Positions 9,462 to 18,004 are shown, counted from the first letter of the stretch. The stretch: DNA of 64,000 nucleotides from Bacillota bacterium (GCA_023386315.1 JAEWJZ010000018.1:310001-374000), one strand, 5' to 3'. The notes: generated by a model not told the origin, from the letters alone. Numbers and translations: made by a program.

Positions 9462-10082
9462 TCACATCTGGGAAGCAATCGCTTCTAACAGAAATGTAAA
9501 AGAAGTTGCACCGGGATCCTGATGACCGATACTGCGCTCGCCCAGATAGCTTGCTCTTCCCTTTGTGGCGATTATTGTTTTAGTATACTCCACCCCCTCT
9601 TTTGCTGCTGCCAGACCTGCCTCTACGGATTTTTTTTCATCTTGTGTCAGCTGCCATTCTGTTTCCATTGCGCGCTTTGCAGGCAGCATGGCATCAAGCA
9701 TGGTTTTCTCCCCTTCCACTGCTTTCCCACGCGCCATTACTCCCTCTATGGCATATTGAAAAGCTTCTAAAAAATTATCAAAAGACAGTTCCTCCTTACC
9801 CTTTAAAAAGGTTCCCGCTTTCATAAAAGCAGTTCCGTATAGTGGACCTGATGCACCTCCAACCGTCGCAACCAAGATCATTCCAATATTTTTAATCATA
9901 TCTGCGACATCCATTGCAGCCAGTATATCCCTTTTTTTATTAATTTCACCAAAGCCTCTTGCCATATTAATACCATGGTCCCCATCGCCGATGACATTAT
10001 CAAGCTCTGTAAGGAACTCTTTCTGGCTTTCCATGGCATCAATCATTTTATCAATTGCAAGGATTACATTTTCTTTGTTCAT
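9462..10082 (-). CDS. dhaL: Dihydroxyacetone kinase subunit DhaL (ADP-binding)
   Basis: 206 residues, the all-helical nucleotide-binding subunit. The Mg-binding Asp triad is visible in DNVIGDGDHGINM, and the C-terminal RASYLGERSIGHQDPGA motif is intact. DhaL carries a tightly bound ADP that shuttles phosphate from DhaM to the dihydroxyacetone covalently held by DhaK. The ATG at 10082 follows GGAGAGATGAG; the in-frame TTG at 10097 is less likely. It starts 18 bases after dhaK ends. Confidence 0.92.
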   Translation of the reverse strand: MNKENVILAIDKMIDAMESQKEFLTELDNVIGDGDHGINMARGFGEINKKRDILAAMDVADMIKNIGMILVATVGGASGPLYGTAFMKAGTFLKGKEELSFDNFLEAFQYAIEGVMARGKAVEGEKTMLDAMLPAKRAMETEWQLTQDEKKSVEAGLAAAKEGVEYTKTIIATKGRASYLGERSIGHQDPGATSFTFLLEAIASQM

Positions 10083-10100
10083 CTCATCTCTCCACAATCA

Positions 10101-11090
10101 TCATGCTTTAAATGCCGGTGTGTCTGCTTTTTCATCTAACAGGGATTTTAATTCAGCATCCAGTTTTAATAAAGAAATGGAGAAGCCTTCCATCTCAATC
10201 GATGTCATATATTCGCCCACATAGGTCTTATAAACAGCGATTCCCTTTTCCTTTAAAACATCAGATACCCTGTTGTTGATTATAAACAGTTCCATAAGAG
10301 GAGTTGAGCCGGCGCCGTTAATCATAACTGCGACTTCGCTTTCCGAATAATCGATATCAGCAAGTATTTTTTCAAGCAGTAAATCAACAACTTCATCTGC
10401 AGTTTTTATTTTCTCACGGTGTGTTCCGGGCTCACCATGGATTCCAATCCCTACTTCCATCTCATCTTCTGCCAATTCAAATCCCGGCTTTCCAGCGGCT
10501 GGAACGATACACGGTCTGATCGCTGCTCCCATTGTGCGGACGTTGTCTGCTACCTTCTGGGCAACGGCCTGGACCTTATGGATATCTTCCCCCTTCTCAG
10601 CTGCAGCCCCTGCAATTTTATGCACAAATACAGTACCTGCCACACCTCTTCTTCCAACTGTATATAAACTGTCCTTCACTGCAACATCATCATTAACAAC
10701 CACCTGTTTTACCAATATTCCGTCGGCCTCGGCCATCTCTGCTGCCATTTCAAAATTCATTACATCACCAGTGTAATTCTTAATTACCATTAATACACCT
10801 GCATCACCTGCAATTGCTTTTATCCCCTCGTAAACCTGATCTGGTGTCGGTGAGGTGAAAACTGCTCCTGCCACAGCTGCATCAAGCATTCCGGTTCCGA
10901 CATATCCTGCATGTGCAGGTTCATGCCCGCTTCCGCCGCCGCTTATTAAAGCAACCTTATTCTCTTTCCTGTTGCTTCGAATTACAACATTACCGCAATC
11001 AAGCTTTCGCAAATATTGTGGATATGCTTTAACCAGTCCCAAAATCATCTCGTTCTCTACCTGTGCCACATCATTAATAAACTTCTTCAT
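10101..11090 (-). CDS. dhaK: Dihydroxyacetone kinase subunit DhaK
   Basis: 329 residues. GGGSGHEPAH at 51-60 is the substrate-side glycine loop, and His218 in GIGIHGEPG is the residue that binds dihydroxyacetone as a hemiaminal. It phosphorylates dihydroxyacetone to DHAP with DhaL and DhaM. The ATG at 11090 follows a strong AAGGAGGT; a frame extending to 11171 is rejected because the extra residues look non-coding. It starts 90 bases after glpP, in the same direction and probably on the same transcript. Confidence 0.93.
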   Translation of the reverse strand: MKKFINDVAQVENEMILGLVKAYPQYLRKLDCGNVVIRSNRKENKVALISGGGSGHEPAHAGYVGTGMLDAAVAGAVFTSPTPDQVYEGIKAIAGDAGVLMVIKNYTGDVMNFEMAAEMAEADGILVKQVVVNDDVAVKDSLYTVGRRGVAGTVFVHKIAGAAAEKGEDIHKVQAVAQKVADNVRTMGAAIRPCIVPAAGKPGFELAEDEMEVGIGIHGEPGTHREKIKTADEVVDLLLEKILADIDYSESEVAVMINGAGSTPLMELFIINNRVSDVLKEKGIAVYKTYVGEYMTSIEMEGFSISLLKLDAELKSLLDEKADTPAFKA

Positions 11091-11180
11091 GCCAATTGAC
11101 CTCCTTACACATGATAAACAGTTTCTATATATTGTGTACTTCATCCAAAATAACGGCGAAGCAACTAACATACCCTTTTA

Positions 11181-11756
11181 TTACATAAACCATACCGCCT
11201 GGTCAGAGGTTGATATAGAAAGTGCTCCGCTTGCCAACGCTGCCATCACATCTTCCTTATCTGAAATCAAACCACCGGCAATTACCGGCACCTTGCTGAT
11301 TTTGCATATTTTCTTAATTACTTTTGGCATAACTCCAGGTAAAATCTCAATTACATCCGGCAGCATTCCATAGGAACAACAATTTTGCTTCTCAATATTC
11401 ACCAGCGCCATGGAATCAATTACGAAATAACGCAGAACAGTATATAACCCAATCTCTTTGGCACGCTGGATGAGGGGCTGCTTTGTAGTGATAATCCCAT
11501 CCGCATTTGTATGCACTTTAATAAAATCAACCGCAACTTCCTTTCCGCTTAGTCCTACTAACAAGTCCATATGTACCAGGACTATGTTATCTTCTTTTTT
11601 TACTTCATCTATAATCTGATTAATATTGCAGACATCTCCAAATAATATAAAAATTACTTTTACATCTGATTCCGCACATTTTTTTAACCCAGCCATGTCT
11701 TTTACCGCAGCAATAATGGGATTATTTTCTATAATTGTCCATAATTTATTGTCCAA
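11181..11756 (-). CDS. glpP: Glycerol-3-phosphate-responsive antiterminator GlpP
   Basis: 191 residues of the GlpP family (TIM-barrel-like RNA-binding antiterminator): 'NPIIAAVKD' start, 'VKVIFILFGDVCNI', 'HMDLLVGLSG' and 'GYLMPDVIEILPG'-like core with PVIAGGLISDKEDV near the C-terminus. With glycerol-3-phosphate bound, Bacillus GlpP binds leader mRNA and prevents termination. Start codon is TTG at 11756, six bases after AAGGAGATG. It is the first gene of the glycerol/DHA operon and is itself preceded by a leader terminator, so autoregulation is expected. Confidence 0.9.
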   Translation of the reverse strand: MDNKLWTIIENNPIIAAVKDMAGLKKCAESDVKVIFILFGDVCNINQIIDEVKKEDNIVLVHMDLLVGLSGKEVAVDFIKVHTNADGIITTKQPLIQRAKEIGLYTVLRYFVIDSMALVNIEKQNCCSYGMLPDVIEILPGVMPKVIKKICKISKVPVIAGGLISDKEDVMAALASGALSISTSDQAVWFM

Positions 11757-11818
11757 CTTTACATCTCCTTTATTTAGCTATAGGTCCACCTATTAATAGT
11801 GGTCTGACTTTTACTTTC

Positions 11819-11875
11819 AAAAAAAAAAGAGCGCATAACGATTAATCAGCATTTCTGCTGTCGTATCTGCGCTCT
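11819..11875 (-). terminator. Leader terminator of the glp/dha operon (likely GlpP target)
   Basis: Minus-strand stem AGAGCGCA (11868-11875) with TGCGCTCT (11828-11835), extended by ACGA/TCGT pairing, followed by a run of ten U. It lies between the promoter at 11901-11929 and glpP, about 20-75 nt into the transcript. The arrangement matches the antitermination leaders controlled by GlpP in bacilli; binding itself is inferred. Confidence 0.85.
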
Positions 11876-11900
11876 TCTCTCAAGGATTTTACTTAAACAT

Positions 11901-11929
11901 AATATATCACATATTTGTGCATATTGCAA
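11901..11929 (-). promoter_or_regulatory. Promoter of the glp/dha operon, TTGCAA-17-TATATT
   Basis: -35 TTGCAA 11924-11929, 17-bp spacer, -10 TATATT 11901-11906, read on the minus strand. Predicted start near 11894, giving a leader of about 138 nt before glpP. The spacer holds an imperfect inverted repeat (CACA...TGTG) that could be an operator. Confidence 0.6.
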
Positions 11930-12261
11930 TATTTTTTTAAATTTATTTTTATATTTATTGTGTTTTTGCATTGTTTTTTATTTATCATACTTTTTCATAT
12001 ATGCATTTTGCACAACAAATTCCTTATTTAGCTAGCAAACTCGTACTTTTTTGCTTATTTTCTACTTTTTTCTGCAGGTTTGTACATCAGAAAATTTTAT
12101 TAGCAGATACATAAATATTAATAAATATTGTTATTTATCATACAACGTAACCAAATGCTTGTTTATATTGTTATTTTTTTCACATCTTGGATAATTTTAA
12201 CTGGTTTTCCAAAGATTATATTCTATCTCATTGTGTAAATATGCAATAAAAAGCAGGGAAA
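11930..12261. other. Very AT-rich gene-free stretch
   Basis: About 330 bases dominated by A/T runs between the glycerol operon promoter and the terminator of the next minus-strand gene. No ORF with a ribosome site, RNA gene or clear repeat was seen. It may act as an upstream AT-rich promoter region. Confidence 0.5.
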
Positions 12262-12308
12262 ATATAAAAAAATATGCCGGCAGCAAGAGTCTATACCCCT
12301 GCTCCGGC
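12262..12308 (-). terminator. Intrinsic terminator of the VOC gene
   Basis: Minus-strand hairpin GCCGG-AGCA / TGCT-GCCGGC (12276-12308) followed by ATATTTTTTT, located 35 bases after the VOC stop codon. Confidence 0.75.
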
Positions 12309-12342
12309 ACTTGTATTAAAATGACCTTTTCAACATCTGTTT

Positions 12343-12726
12343 TTAATGATTCCATATCACAAAACAAAATGGATGTCCGGCAGGATCGAGCATAGTAATC
12401 CACTCTTCTCCGCCATACTGTTCATCAGCAATTTTTGCCCCCAGCATAATTGCTTTTTCCATTGCTTCCTTTAACTCATTCTTATCATCTACAGCAAAAT
12501 CTAAATGTGCCATCATCTGCTGACGCCCCGGCTGTGACGGCCAGGTTGGCGGAACATAATTTTCATCATACTGAAAGGCGATTCCCATATCTTCTTCATT
12601 TGAGTGTATTCCAACAAAAGTTTCTAATTCAAACACTACCGGCCAATGCAAAAGGCCTGTGTAGAAAGACACCAATTGGTGTATATCGCAGCATTCTAAG
12701 ATTACAGTTTTTAATTTTATATTCAT
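12343..12726 (-). CDS. VOC family protein (glyoxalase-like)
   Basis: 127 residues with two beta-alpha-beta modules: 'KLKTVILECCDIHQLVSFYTG' and, after the Trp/Pro-rich PPTWPSQPGRQQMMAHLDFAV, 'MLDPAGHPFCFVIW'. The His in AHLDFAV and the C-terminal strand correspond to metal-binding places of glyoxalase-like domains (PF18029 type). Function unknown; such proteins include antibiotic-binding and dioxygenase-like members. It is a single-gene unit with its own terminator, divergent from the Ku/ligase pair. Confidence 0.75.
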   Translation of the reverse strand: MNIKLKTVILECCDIHQLVSFYTGLLHWPVVFELETFVGIHSNEEDMGIAFQYDENYVPPTWPSQPGRQQMMAHLDFAVDDKNELKEAMEKAIMLGAKIADEQYGGEEWITMLDPAGHPFCFVIWNH

Positions 12727-12876
12727 ATAAGATTGCAGCCTCCTTTTTATTTTCCTAATTGTAACAAAGAATGCGATTGCTTAAAACCTTAATGAATATT
12801 ATAAATAACTTTGAGCTGAACAATGCATATTTTCCATCTTTTATCAAACAATAATTGAAAATAAGGAGGCGATATT

Positions 12877-13653
12877 ATGGCTGTAGCTCATAAAAGTGCA
12901 ATCAGTGTGGGGATGCTCTATATCCCGGTTGGATTATATAAAACCACTAAAGATATTTCCGTTAGTTTTAACCAGCTGTGTAAAGATACCCATGAGCGGG
13001 TGAAATACAAAAAAATTTGCCCTTCCTGTAATAAAGAAGTTGATCCGGATGGCATTATAAAGGGATATGAATATGAAAAGGGAAAGTATGTAACCTTTAC
13101 GGAAGACGAACTGGAAAAAATCAAAACCAAGAAAGACAAAACGATCCACATTGAGCATTTCGCAAAATTATCAGATGTAGATCAGATTTATTACGAAAAA
13201 AATTACTATGTTGCCCCCGAACCCGGAGCAGAAAAAGCCTGTGAACTGCTGCGTCAGGCCATGCTCTCACAGAAAAAAGTAGGAATTGCCAAAACAGTAA
13301 TAGGTTCGACTGAAAATTTAATGGTATTGTATCCTGCGAAAGATGGTATAATTGCAAAAACTTTATTCTATCAGGCTGAAATTCAGGCTGTGCCGGTGGC
13401 AGTAACCAAACCAGAGGTTACAAAACCAGAAGTGGAAATGGCAAAAACCATGATTGATTCAATGACTTCAACGTTTGACCCTGGTTTATATCATGATGAA
13501 TATCAGGATAGACTACGTCAGGCAATCGAAACCAAAATAGCCGGCAAGGAAATAGTAAATGCTGATACGGAAGGTCAGAATAATATTATTGATCTTATGG
13601 AAGCCATGAAGAGGACGGTTGAAATAGCAAAAGGAACCAAAGGTCTGGCATAA
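12877..13653 (+). CDS. ku: Ku homodimer, non-homologous end joining
   Basis: 258 residues of bacterial Ku: start AHKSAISVGMLYIPVGLYK, the Ku core with a zinc-like Cys pair in ICPSCNKEVD, and a short Lys-containing C-terminus. Ku rings bind double-strand ends and recruit the ligase encoded directly downstream. AAGGAGG precedes the ATG by eight bases. Ku and ligase overlap by one base (TAATG), so translation is coupled. In spore-formers this pair repairs breaks accumulated in dormant spores (established for Bacillus); whether it is sporulation-controlled here is not visible. Confidence 0.93.
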   Translation: MAVAHKSAISVGMLYIPVGLYKTTKDISVSFNQLCKDTHERVKYKKICPSCNKEVDPDGIIKGYEYEKGKYVTFTEDELEKIKTKKDKTIHIEHFAKLSDVDQIYYEKNYYVAPEPGAEKACELLRQAMLSQKKVGIAKTVIGSTENLMVLYPAKDGIIAKTLFYQAEIQAVPVAVTKPEVTKPEVEMAKTMIDSMTSTFDPGLYHDEYQDRLRQAIETKIAGKEIVNADTEGQNNIIDLMEAMKRTVEIAKGTKGLA

Positions 13654-14576
13654 TGGATATATTTGATAGTAAAAGTGTCAGTCCCATGCTGATTTCTGAG
13701 ATGCAGGATCCGTTTGACTCACCGAATCATATTTTCGAGATCAAATGGGACGGTATCAGATGCCTGTCCTATTTAGATGATGGAACAGAAATGAGGAACA
13801 AAAGGAATAAACTTATGATTCCCATATTTCCGGAACTTGAAACTCTCTACAGGCAGGTAAAAGTAAAGTGCATACTTGACCATGAATTACTTGTACTGAA
13901 AAACGGAGTTCCTGATTTCTTTGAGGTCCAAAAAAGAGCTTTAATGAGTAACCAGTTTAAGATAAAACTAGCTGCTGACAGATATCCTGCCAGTATTATC
14001 GCCTATGATATATTATATTACAAAGATAAAGATATCACTATGCTCCCACTTATGGAACGAAAAAAATATCTCCAGGACGTTATTGTCGAGAATCATATCA
14101 TCTCTGTATCCAGGTATGTGGAGAATGACGGAATTATGCTGTTTGACCTTGTAAAAGAAAAAGGATTAGAGGGAATTGTAGCAAAAAGAAAAGACAGCCT
14201 GTACTGGCCGGGAAAAAGAACGAAAGACTGGATCAAATGCAAGATAATGGCTACTGATGACTGCGTCATTTGCGGGTATATTCCAAAGGAGAATCACATG
14301 ACCAGCCTTGTTCTGGGACAATATGATGATGATATTCTTGTGTATAAGGGGCACGTCACTCTGGGGGTTAGTCTTAATATATTAAATCAGCATAAATATA
14401 AAATCATCGACTATTCCCCTTTTGGATATGTTCCGGAAGGAAATAAAGATGCCGTATGGCTTGCTCCTGAATTAGTTTGTATCGTTGAATCAATGCCAAC
14501 TGAAAAAGACAGTTTCCGGCAGGCAGTATTTAAAGGTATCAGAGATGACAAATCAGCAATAGAGTGTAAGATATAG
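13653..14576 (+). CDS. ATP-dependent DNA ligase (LigD ligase domain, stand-alone)
   Basis: 307 residues. Motif I KWDGIR with the adenylated Lys31, motif IV 'EGIVAKR' (about 175) and motif V 'DWIKCKI' (about 195) of nucleotidyl-transferase ligases, followed by a C-terminal OB-fold ending near 'AVFKGIRDDK'. It has no polymerase or nuclease domain, so it corresponds only to the ligase part of LigD. It seals ends held by the upstream Ku. Polymerase activity for end filling would have to come from elsewhere. Confidence 0.92.
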   Translation: MDIFDSKSVSPMLISEMQDPFDSPNHIFEIKWDGIRCLSYLDDGTEMRNKRNKLMIPIFPELETLYRQVKVKCILDHELLVLKNGVPDFFEVQKRALMSNQFKIKLAADRYPASIIAYDILYYKDKDITMLPLMERKKYLQDVIVENHIISVSRYVENDGIMLFDLVKEKGLEGIVAKRKDSLYWPGKRTKDWIKCKIMATDDCVICGYIPKENHMTSLVLGQYDDDILVYKGHVTLGVSLNILNQHKYKIIDYSPFGYVPEGNKDAVWLAPELVCIVESMPTEKDSFRQAVFKGIRDDKSAIECKI

Positions 14577-14607
14577 GTGGATGCGAATAGTGCTCCATGT
14601 AACACAA

Positions 14608-14672
14608 AATCGAGCAGGAGGAAATTTCTTACAATGAGAAATTTCCAACCTCTCACACCACCATGTATACGA
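14608..14672 (-). mobile_element. Decayed 3' end of a group II intron
   Basis: Read on the minus strand, the stretch CGTATAC...GGTGGTGTGAGAGG (14649-14662), a 10-bp perfect hairpin (GGAAATTTCT / AGAAATTTCC, 14620-14646) and CCTCCTGCTCGATT match the layout I know from the end of bacterial group II introns: the 3' arm of domain V, then domain VI and the intron end. The middle of domain V is missing and there is no reverse transcriptase gene nearby, so this is a relic. Identification is from memory of the motif, not a search. Confidence 0.55.
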
Positions 14673-14687
14673 TTAAATAAATAAGAT

Positions 14688-14858
14688 TTATTTAGTAATA
14701 ACGGGTTTTCCAGTCTCATCCAACAAGGGAGTAAATCCAGATGCATTCCCATCTCTGTGAAATATATAGTTTACACCCGTCTGCTTGTCCAGCCATATTT
14801 CTGTCACTGGTGTTATCTTCCCTTGTACATAAATTTTTTCAAATCTCTCTGATGCCAT
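14688..14858 (-). CDS. DUF6440 small protein (56 aa)
   Basis: 56 residues with a good GGAGG site eight bases before the ATG. The pattern is MASERFEKIY, then 'IWLDKQTGVNYIFHRDG', then 'GFTPLLDETGKPVI', which matches the DUF6440 family common in Firmicutes and phages. It probably folds as a small beta protein; function unknown. It lies immediately upstream of the group II intron relic on the same strand. Confidence 0.8.
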   Translation of the reverse strand: MASERFEKIYVQGKITPVTEIWLDKQTGVNYIFHRDGNASGFTPLLDETGKPVITK

Positions 14859-14966
14859 TTTAGTCCCTCCATTTTAAATTCCTATTTTCTTAATAATTTT
14901 ATTCCAAAAGCTGCTAACTTTATACTGATAGTTAGCAGGTTAGGGATACCATTATTAAACTATTGC

Positions 14967-15677
14967 TTATTTTGAGTACATACTTGAGGAAGATACTCCC
15001 CCGTCAACAGGAAAAGCGCCTCCCGTTATATAACCTGCATCATCACTTATAAGAAAAGCCACCATATTTGCGATATCTTCCGGTTCTCCAATCCGCTTTA
15101 GTGGTATACGGTCGGAACAGCGGTCGGCTGATTCCTTATCTGAAAAGCTCTTCTGCAAAAGAGGAGTGTTAATAGGCCCGGGCAAAACACAATTGACCCG
15201 TATATCAAGCTCGGCATATTGCTGCGCAAGGCACTTTGTCAGCATGATAAGTCCTGCTTTTGTTGTGCAATATAGTGGTGAGGTTAGTTCTGGAACAAGC
15301 CCCAAACAGGACGCAATTATAATAATTGAGCCTTTTGAAGCCTTGATTTTTTCAAAAGCATTACGCGTCACAAGATAAGTACCTTTAATGTTAATATCCA
15401 ACATTGTATCTATTTCTTCATTTGTAGTGTCCTCCAGATATTTTTCAAAATAGACACCTGCATTATTTATAATAATATCTAACCGAGGGATATGAGACAG
15501 TGCTGATTTAATCTGCTCGTCATCACGAATGTCGACACGGTAAAACTCAAAATTTTCCGGTGGGATTTGTATATCAAAAATAATAACATGCACACCCAGA
15601 TTCTGAAGCTTTCTTGAAATGGCAAGCCCCATTCCAGAGCTTCCACCTGTAACAACCGCAATCTTTTTAGCTTCCAT
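14967..15677 (-). CDS. Short-chain dehydrogenase/reductase
   Basis: 236 residues, classical SDR. It has the cofactor motif TGGSSGMG (about 10-17), NNAG (about 80), a catalytic Ser in IIASCLG, and YCTTK as the Tyr-x-x-x-Lys pair. The C-terminus (GGAFPVDGG) is standard. An Asp after the second strand (IIFD) suggests NAD(H) rather than NADP(H). The ATG at 15677, eight bases after GGGGAG, is chosen; upstream in-frame codons to 15767 lack a ribosome site. Substrate unknown. Confidence 0.88.
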   Translation of the reverse strand: MEAKKIAVVTGGSSGMGLAISRKLQNLGVHVIIFDIQIPPENFEFYRVDIRDDEQIKSALSHIPRLDIIINNAGVYFEKYLEDTTNEEIDTMLDINIKGTYLVTRNAFEKIKASKGSIIIIASCLGLVPELTSPLYCTTKAGLIMLTKCLAQQYAELDIRVNCVLPGPINTPLLQKSFSDKESADRCSDRIPLKRIGEPEDIANMVAFLISDDAGYITGGAFPVDGGVSSSSMYSK

Positions 15678-15869
15678 AAGTATCTCCCCTTTATAAAAAC
15701 TCCATATTTCTTTATTTATAATACATGAGAATACACTAACTATCAATATTAATTTTACAATGTACAATAAATCGTCAGCTACTACGCCGATACATTCTAC
15801 CTTTTACAATTCATGCATATCTTTGATCAATTTTCATATAATTTACAAATTTATACTTTTGAGGCAAAA

Positions 15870-16349
15870 ATGTTAAACTACAATAATACTCCTTCCAACA
15901 ACCCAGATAACACCTACTTTAGATCTCCACCTTTGGTGCCTACCGATTACGGACCATATCCTTTCACTATTGATATTAGCAAGGCAACTGTGAATAATGA
16001 CACTTTTCGCACTGCCTTATGGACAGGTGAGCATTTACAACTCACCTTAATGAGCATACAGGTTGGTGGCGAGATAGGATTAGAGATTCATCCGGATGAT
16101 GATCAATTTTTGTATATTGAATCCGGTCACGGAGTAGTTCAAATGGGTAATCAAAAGGATTGTTTATATTTTCAACAGCCCATTTTTACTAACAGTGCAA
16201 TTTTTATTCCCACAAGAATCTGGCACAATGTGTTTAATACTGGTGAGGTTCCTTTAAAATTATTCTCTATTTATGCACCTCCACATCACCCTTGGGGCAC
16301 TATTCACCAAACAAAAGATGCAGCAGAAGCAGATGTAAATCATTATTAA
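15870..16349 (+). CDS. Cupin-domain protein
   Basis: 159 residues with a cupin core: GGEIGLEIHPDDDQFLYIES supplies the first motif (His, Asp/Gln/Glu ligand positions), and 'IFIPTRIWHNVFN' the second with its His. The N-terminal 30 residues are Asn/Pro-rich. I start at ATG 15870 behind GAGG; an in-frame ATG at 15813 has no ribosome site. Single gene ending in a strong terminator. Related cupins are widespread in clostridia, function unassigned. Confidence 0.8.
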   Translation: MLNYNNTPSNNPDNTYFRSPPLVPTDYGPYPFTIDISKATVNNDTFRTALWTGEHLQLTLMSIQVGGEIGLEIHPDDDQFLYIESGHGVVQMGNQKDCLYFQQPIFTNSAIFIPTRIWHNVFNTGEVPLKLFSIYAPPHHPWGTIHQTKDAAEADVNHY

Positions 16350-16355
16350 CTATTT

Positions 16356-16389
16356 CCCGTCAGTTCTTCAAAAGAATTGGCGGGTTTTT
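16356..16389 (+). terminator. Intrinsic terminator of the cupin gene
   Basis: Stem CCCGTCAGTTCTT / AAGAATTGGCGGG with two wobble pairs, then T5. Confidence 0.85.
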
Positions 16390-16439
16390 GTTATCTTTCA
16401 GTTGATTCCTAGGCTTATGCAAAATTGCTTCCATTAACA

Positions 16440-16490
16440 AAATAAAAGAACCCCTGTAAATACAAGACTTTCTCGCATTTACAAGAGTTC
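16440..16490 (-). terminator. Terminator of ssrA
   Basis: Minus-strand stem of 14 positions (GAACTCTTGTAAAT with ATTTACAGGGGTTC) followed by TTTTATTTT, beginning nine bases after the tmRNA 3' end. Confidence 0.8.
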
Positions 16491-16498
16491 CAAAAGAG

Positions 16499-16838
16499 TG
16501 GAGCAGACGGGATTTGAACCCGTGTCCAAAAACCAATTCCCTGTTCTTCTACTATCATAGTTAGTTCATTGACATTCCCTCCACAGCCCGGGAACTAACA
16601 CCCTGACTGCTTCAGTAGCTTCATCATACACCCGTATGCTCAAAGCTTTGCATACGTCGTTTCTCACATAGTCGATGCCGGGATCTTAAAGTGTGAGTGC
16701 TCTAAGGCCGACAAGCTGCATTAAGCAGCTAAAGCTAATTTATTATTGTTAGCGTTTATATTTAGGTTTGCCATTTAACGCATCGCATACGGATAGCTTC
16801 ACCAGCTGCATAGCCCCTGTCGAAACCAGTACTGCCCC
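16499..16838 (-). ncRNA. ssrA: tmRNA (ssrA)
   Basis: The 5' GGGGCAG (16832-16838) pairs with the 3' CTGCTCC (16500-16506) to form the acceptor stem. The T-arm GGTTCAAATCC and the 5' 'TACTGGTTTCGACAGGGG' are typical of one-piece tmRNA. The tag reading frame runs from a GCT resume codon at 16753 to TAA at 16721, giving ANNNKLALAA. The 3' CCA is not encoded and must be added. tmRNA with SmpB rescues stalled ribosomes. It has a near-consensus promoter and a terminator. Confidence 0.95.
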
Positions 16839-16867
16839 TGACTGGTACTCTTCAAGAGAGCATTAAC

Positions 16868-16896
16868 ATAGTATCACGAAAAAAAATAAATGTCAA
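16868..16896 (-). promoter_or_regulatory. ssrA promoter TTGACA-17-TACTAT
   Basis: Perfect -35 (16891-16896), 17-bp spacer and -10 TACTAT (16868-16873). Predicted start about 23 bases before the mature 5' end, implying 5' processing. Confidence 0.75.
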
Positions 16897-16913
16897 GATC
16901 CACTGCTTTCCAT

Positions 16914-17957
16914 CTACAGATCATCAATCAGGGCGCTGCTTTTTGCATAAGCGGTGCTTCTTGCTTCAAAAAAATCAGTTTTTATTAAATTTGCATTGCT
17001 GTACTGGCTGACCCAGGACATACTCTCCGGTTCTCTCTCATGCCCTTCGTAAATCCGCTCCCAGCCCAGACTTTCGCAACGGAAATTACCCAGATATTTG
17101 ATATAATCGGTAATCATTTCCTTTGTTAATCCCGGAACTTCATCTCCAATGGCATAGATTCCCCATGCGATCTCCTGTTCACACCCTTCTTTGATCATGC
17201 TCCGGTATTCATTGACGCATTCCGGTGTAAAGAGCTGGGGTTCTTCCTTTTTCAACTCCAGAATGATGTTGCGGAACAGCCATAAATGGGTGTTCTCATC
17301 CCGGTTAATATAACGGATCTCCTGGGAAGAGCCTGTCATTTTATGATTTCGCCCTAGATTATAGAAAAACATGAATCCGCTGTAAAAATAGATCCCTTCC
17401 AGAATAAAGTTGGCAACTACCGCCTTCATAAATGCCCGGCCGCTTTTGTCCTTCTGGAATTCGTTATATAAATCTCCGATAAACGTATTGCGGGCCAGTA
17501 AATGAGGGTCATTCTTCCATTGGTACAGAACCTCATTTCTCGTCTGGGGTTCACAGATCGTATCCAGCATATAGCTGTAGCTCTGGCTGTGAACAGCCTC
17601 CTGAAATGTCTGAATCGCCAGACAGAGATTGATCTCATTGGCTGTTACATATTCACTGATTGCCGGTAAATTGGCAGTCTGAATGCTGTCAAGGAATACC
17701 AGAAACGATAGAATCTTATCGTACGCTCTCCGCTCACCCGGGCTTAAAAGAGGATAATCCTTGCTGTCCCTTAAAAGATTAATCTCCTCCGGTATCCAGA
17801 AATTATTCATTGCCTGACGATACCAGTCACTTACCCAGGCATACTTCATGTTATTAAAATCATTTAAATTAGTGGTATTGCCGTTTATCATCCGACGCGC
17901 TCTTACTTCCACGGATCCTTCCGGGTTAAAAAGAGGTCTTTTCTTTAACTGTTCCAT
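16914..17957 (-). CDS. nrdB: Class I ribonucleotide reductase, small subunit NrdB
   Basis: About 347 residues. Metal ligands of the di-iron/di-manganese site are present: Asp90 (FLDSIQ), Glu120 and His123 (QEAVHSQSY), then 'FILEGIYF' and 'DENTHLW'. Tyr127 stands in the radical-tyrosine position. It generates the radical for NrdA. The ATG at 17957 has GGAGAG 13 bases upstream, rather far; an in-frame ATG at 18017 inside the end of nrdA is the alternative. Forms an operon with nrdA. Confidence 0.92.
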   Translation of the reverse strand: MEQLKKRPLFNPEGSVEVRARRMINGNTTNLNDFNNMKYAWVSDWYRQAMNNFWIPEEINLLRDSKDYPLLSPGERRAYDKILSFLVFLDSIQTANLPAISEYVTANEINLCLAIQTFQEAVHSQSYSYMLDTICEPQTRNEVLYQWKNDPHLLARNTFIGDLYNEFQKDKSGRAFMKAVVANFILEGIYFYSGFMFFYNLGRNHKMTGSSQEIRYINRDENTHLWLFRNIILELKKEEPQLFTPECVNEYRSMIKEGCEQEIAWGIYAIGDEVPGLTKEMITDYIKYLGNFRCESLGWERIYEGHEREPESMSWVSQYSNANLIKTDFFEARSTAYAKSSALIDDL

Positions 17958-18004
17958 GAGATGGGTTCCACTCTCCTTTATTGTTATATCGTTTCCTCTG
18001 GTTC

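Noticed and set aside
12197..12403. 68-codon minus-strand ORF downstream of the VOC gene
   Set aside because: It overlaps the VOC 3' end and contains the VOC terminator hairpin; no ribosome site.
14411..14752. 113-codon minus-strand ORF across the intron relic
   Set aside because: Overlaps the ligase 3' end and DUF6440; the apparent protein is translated intron RNA sequence, not a gene.
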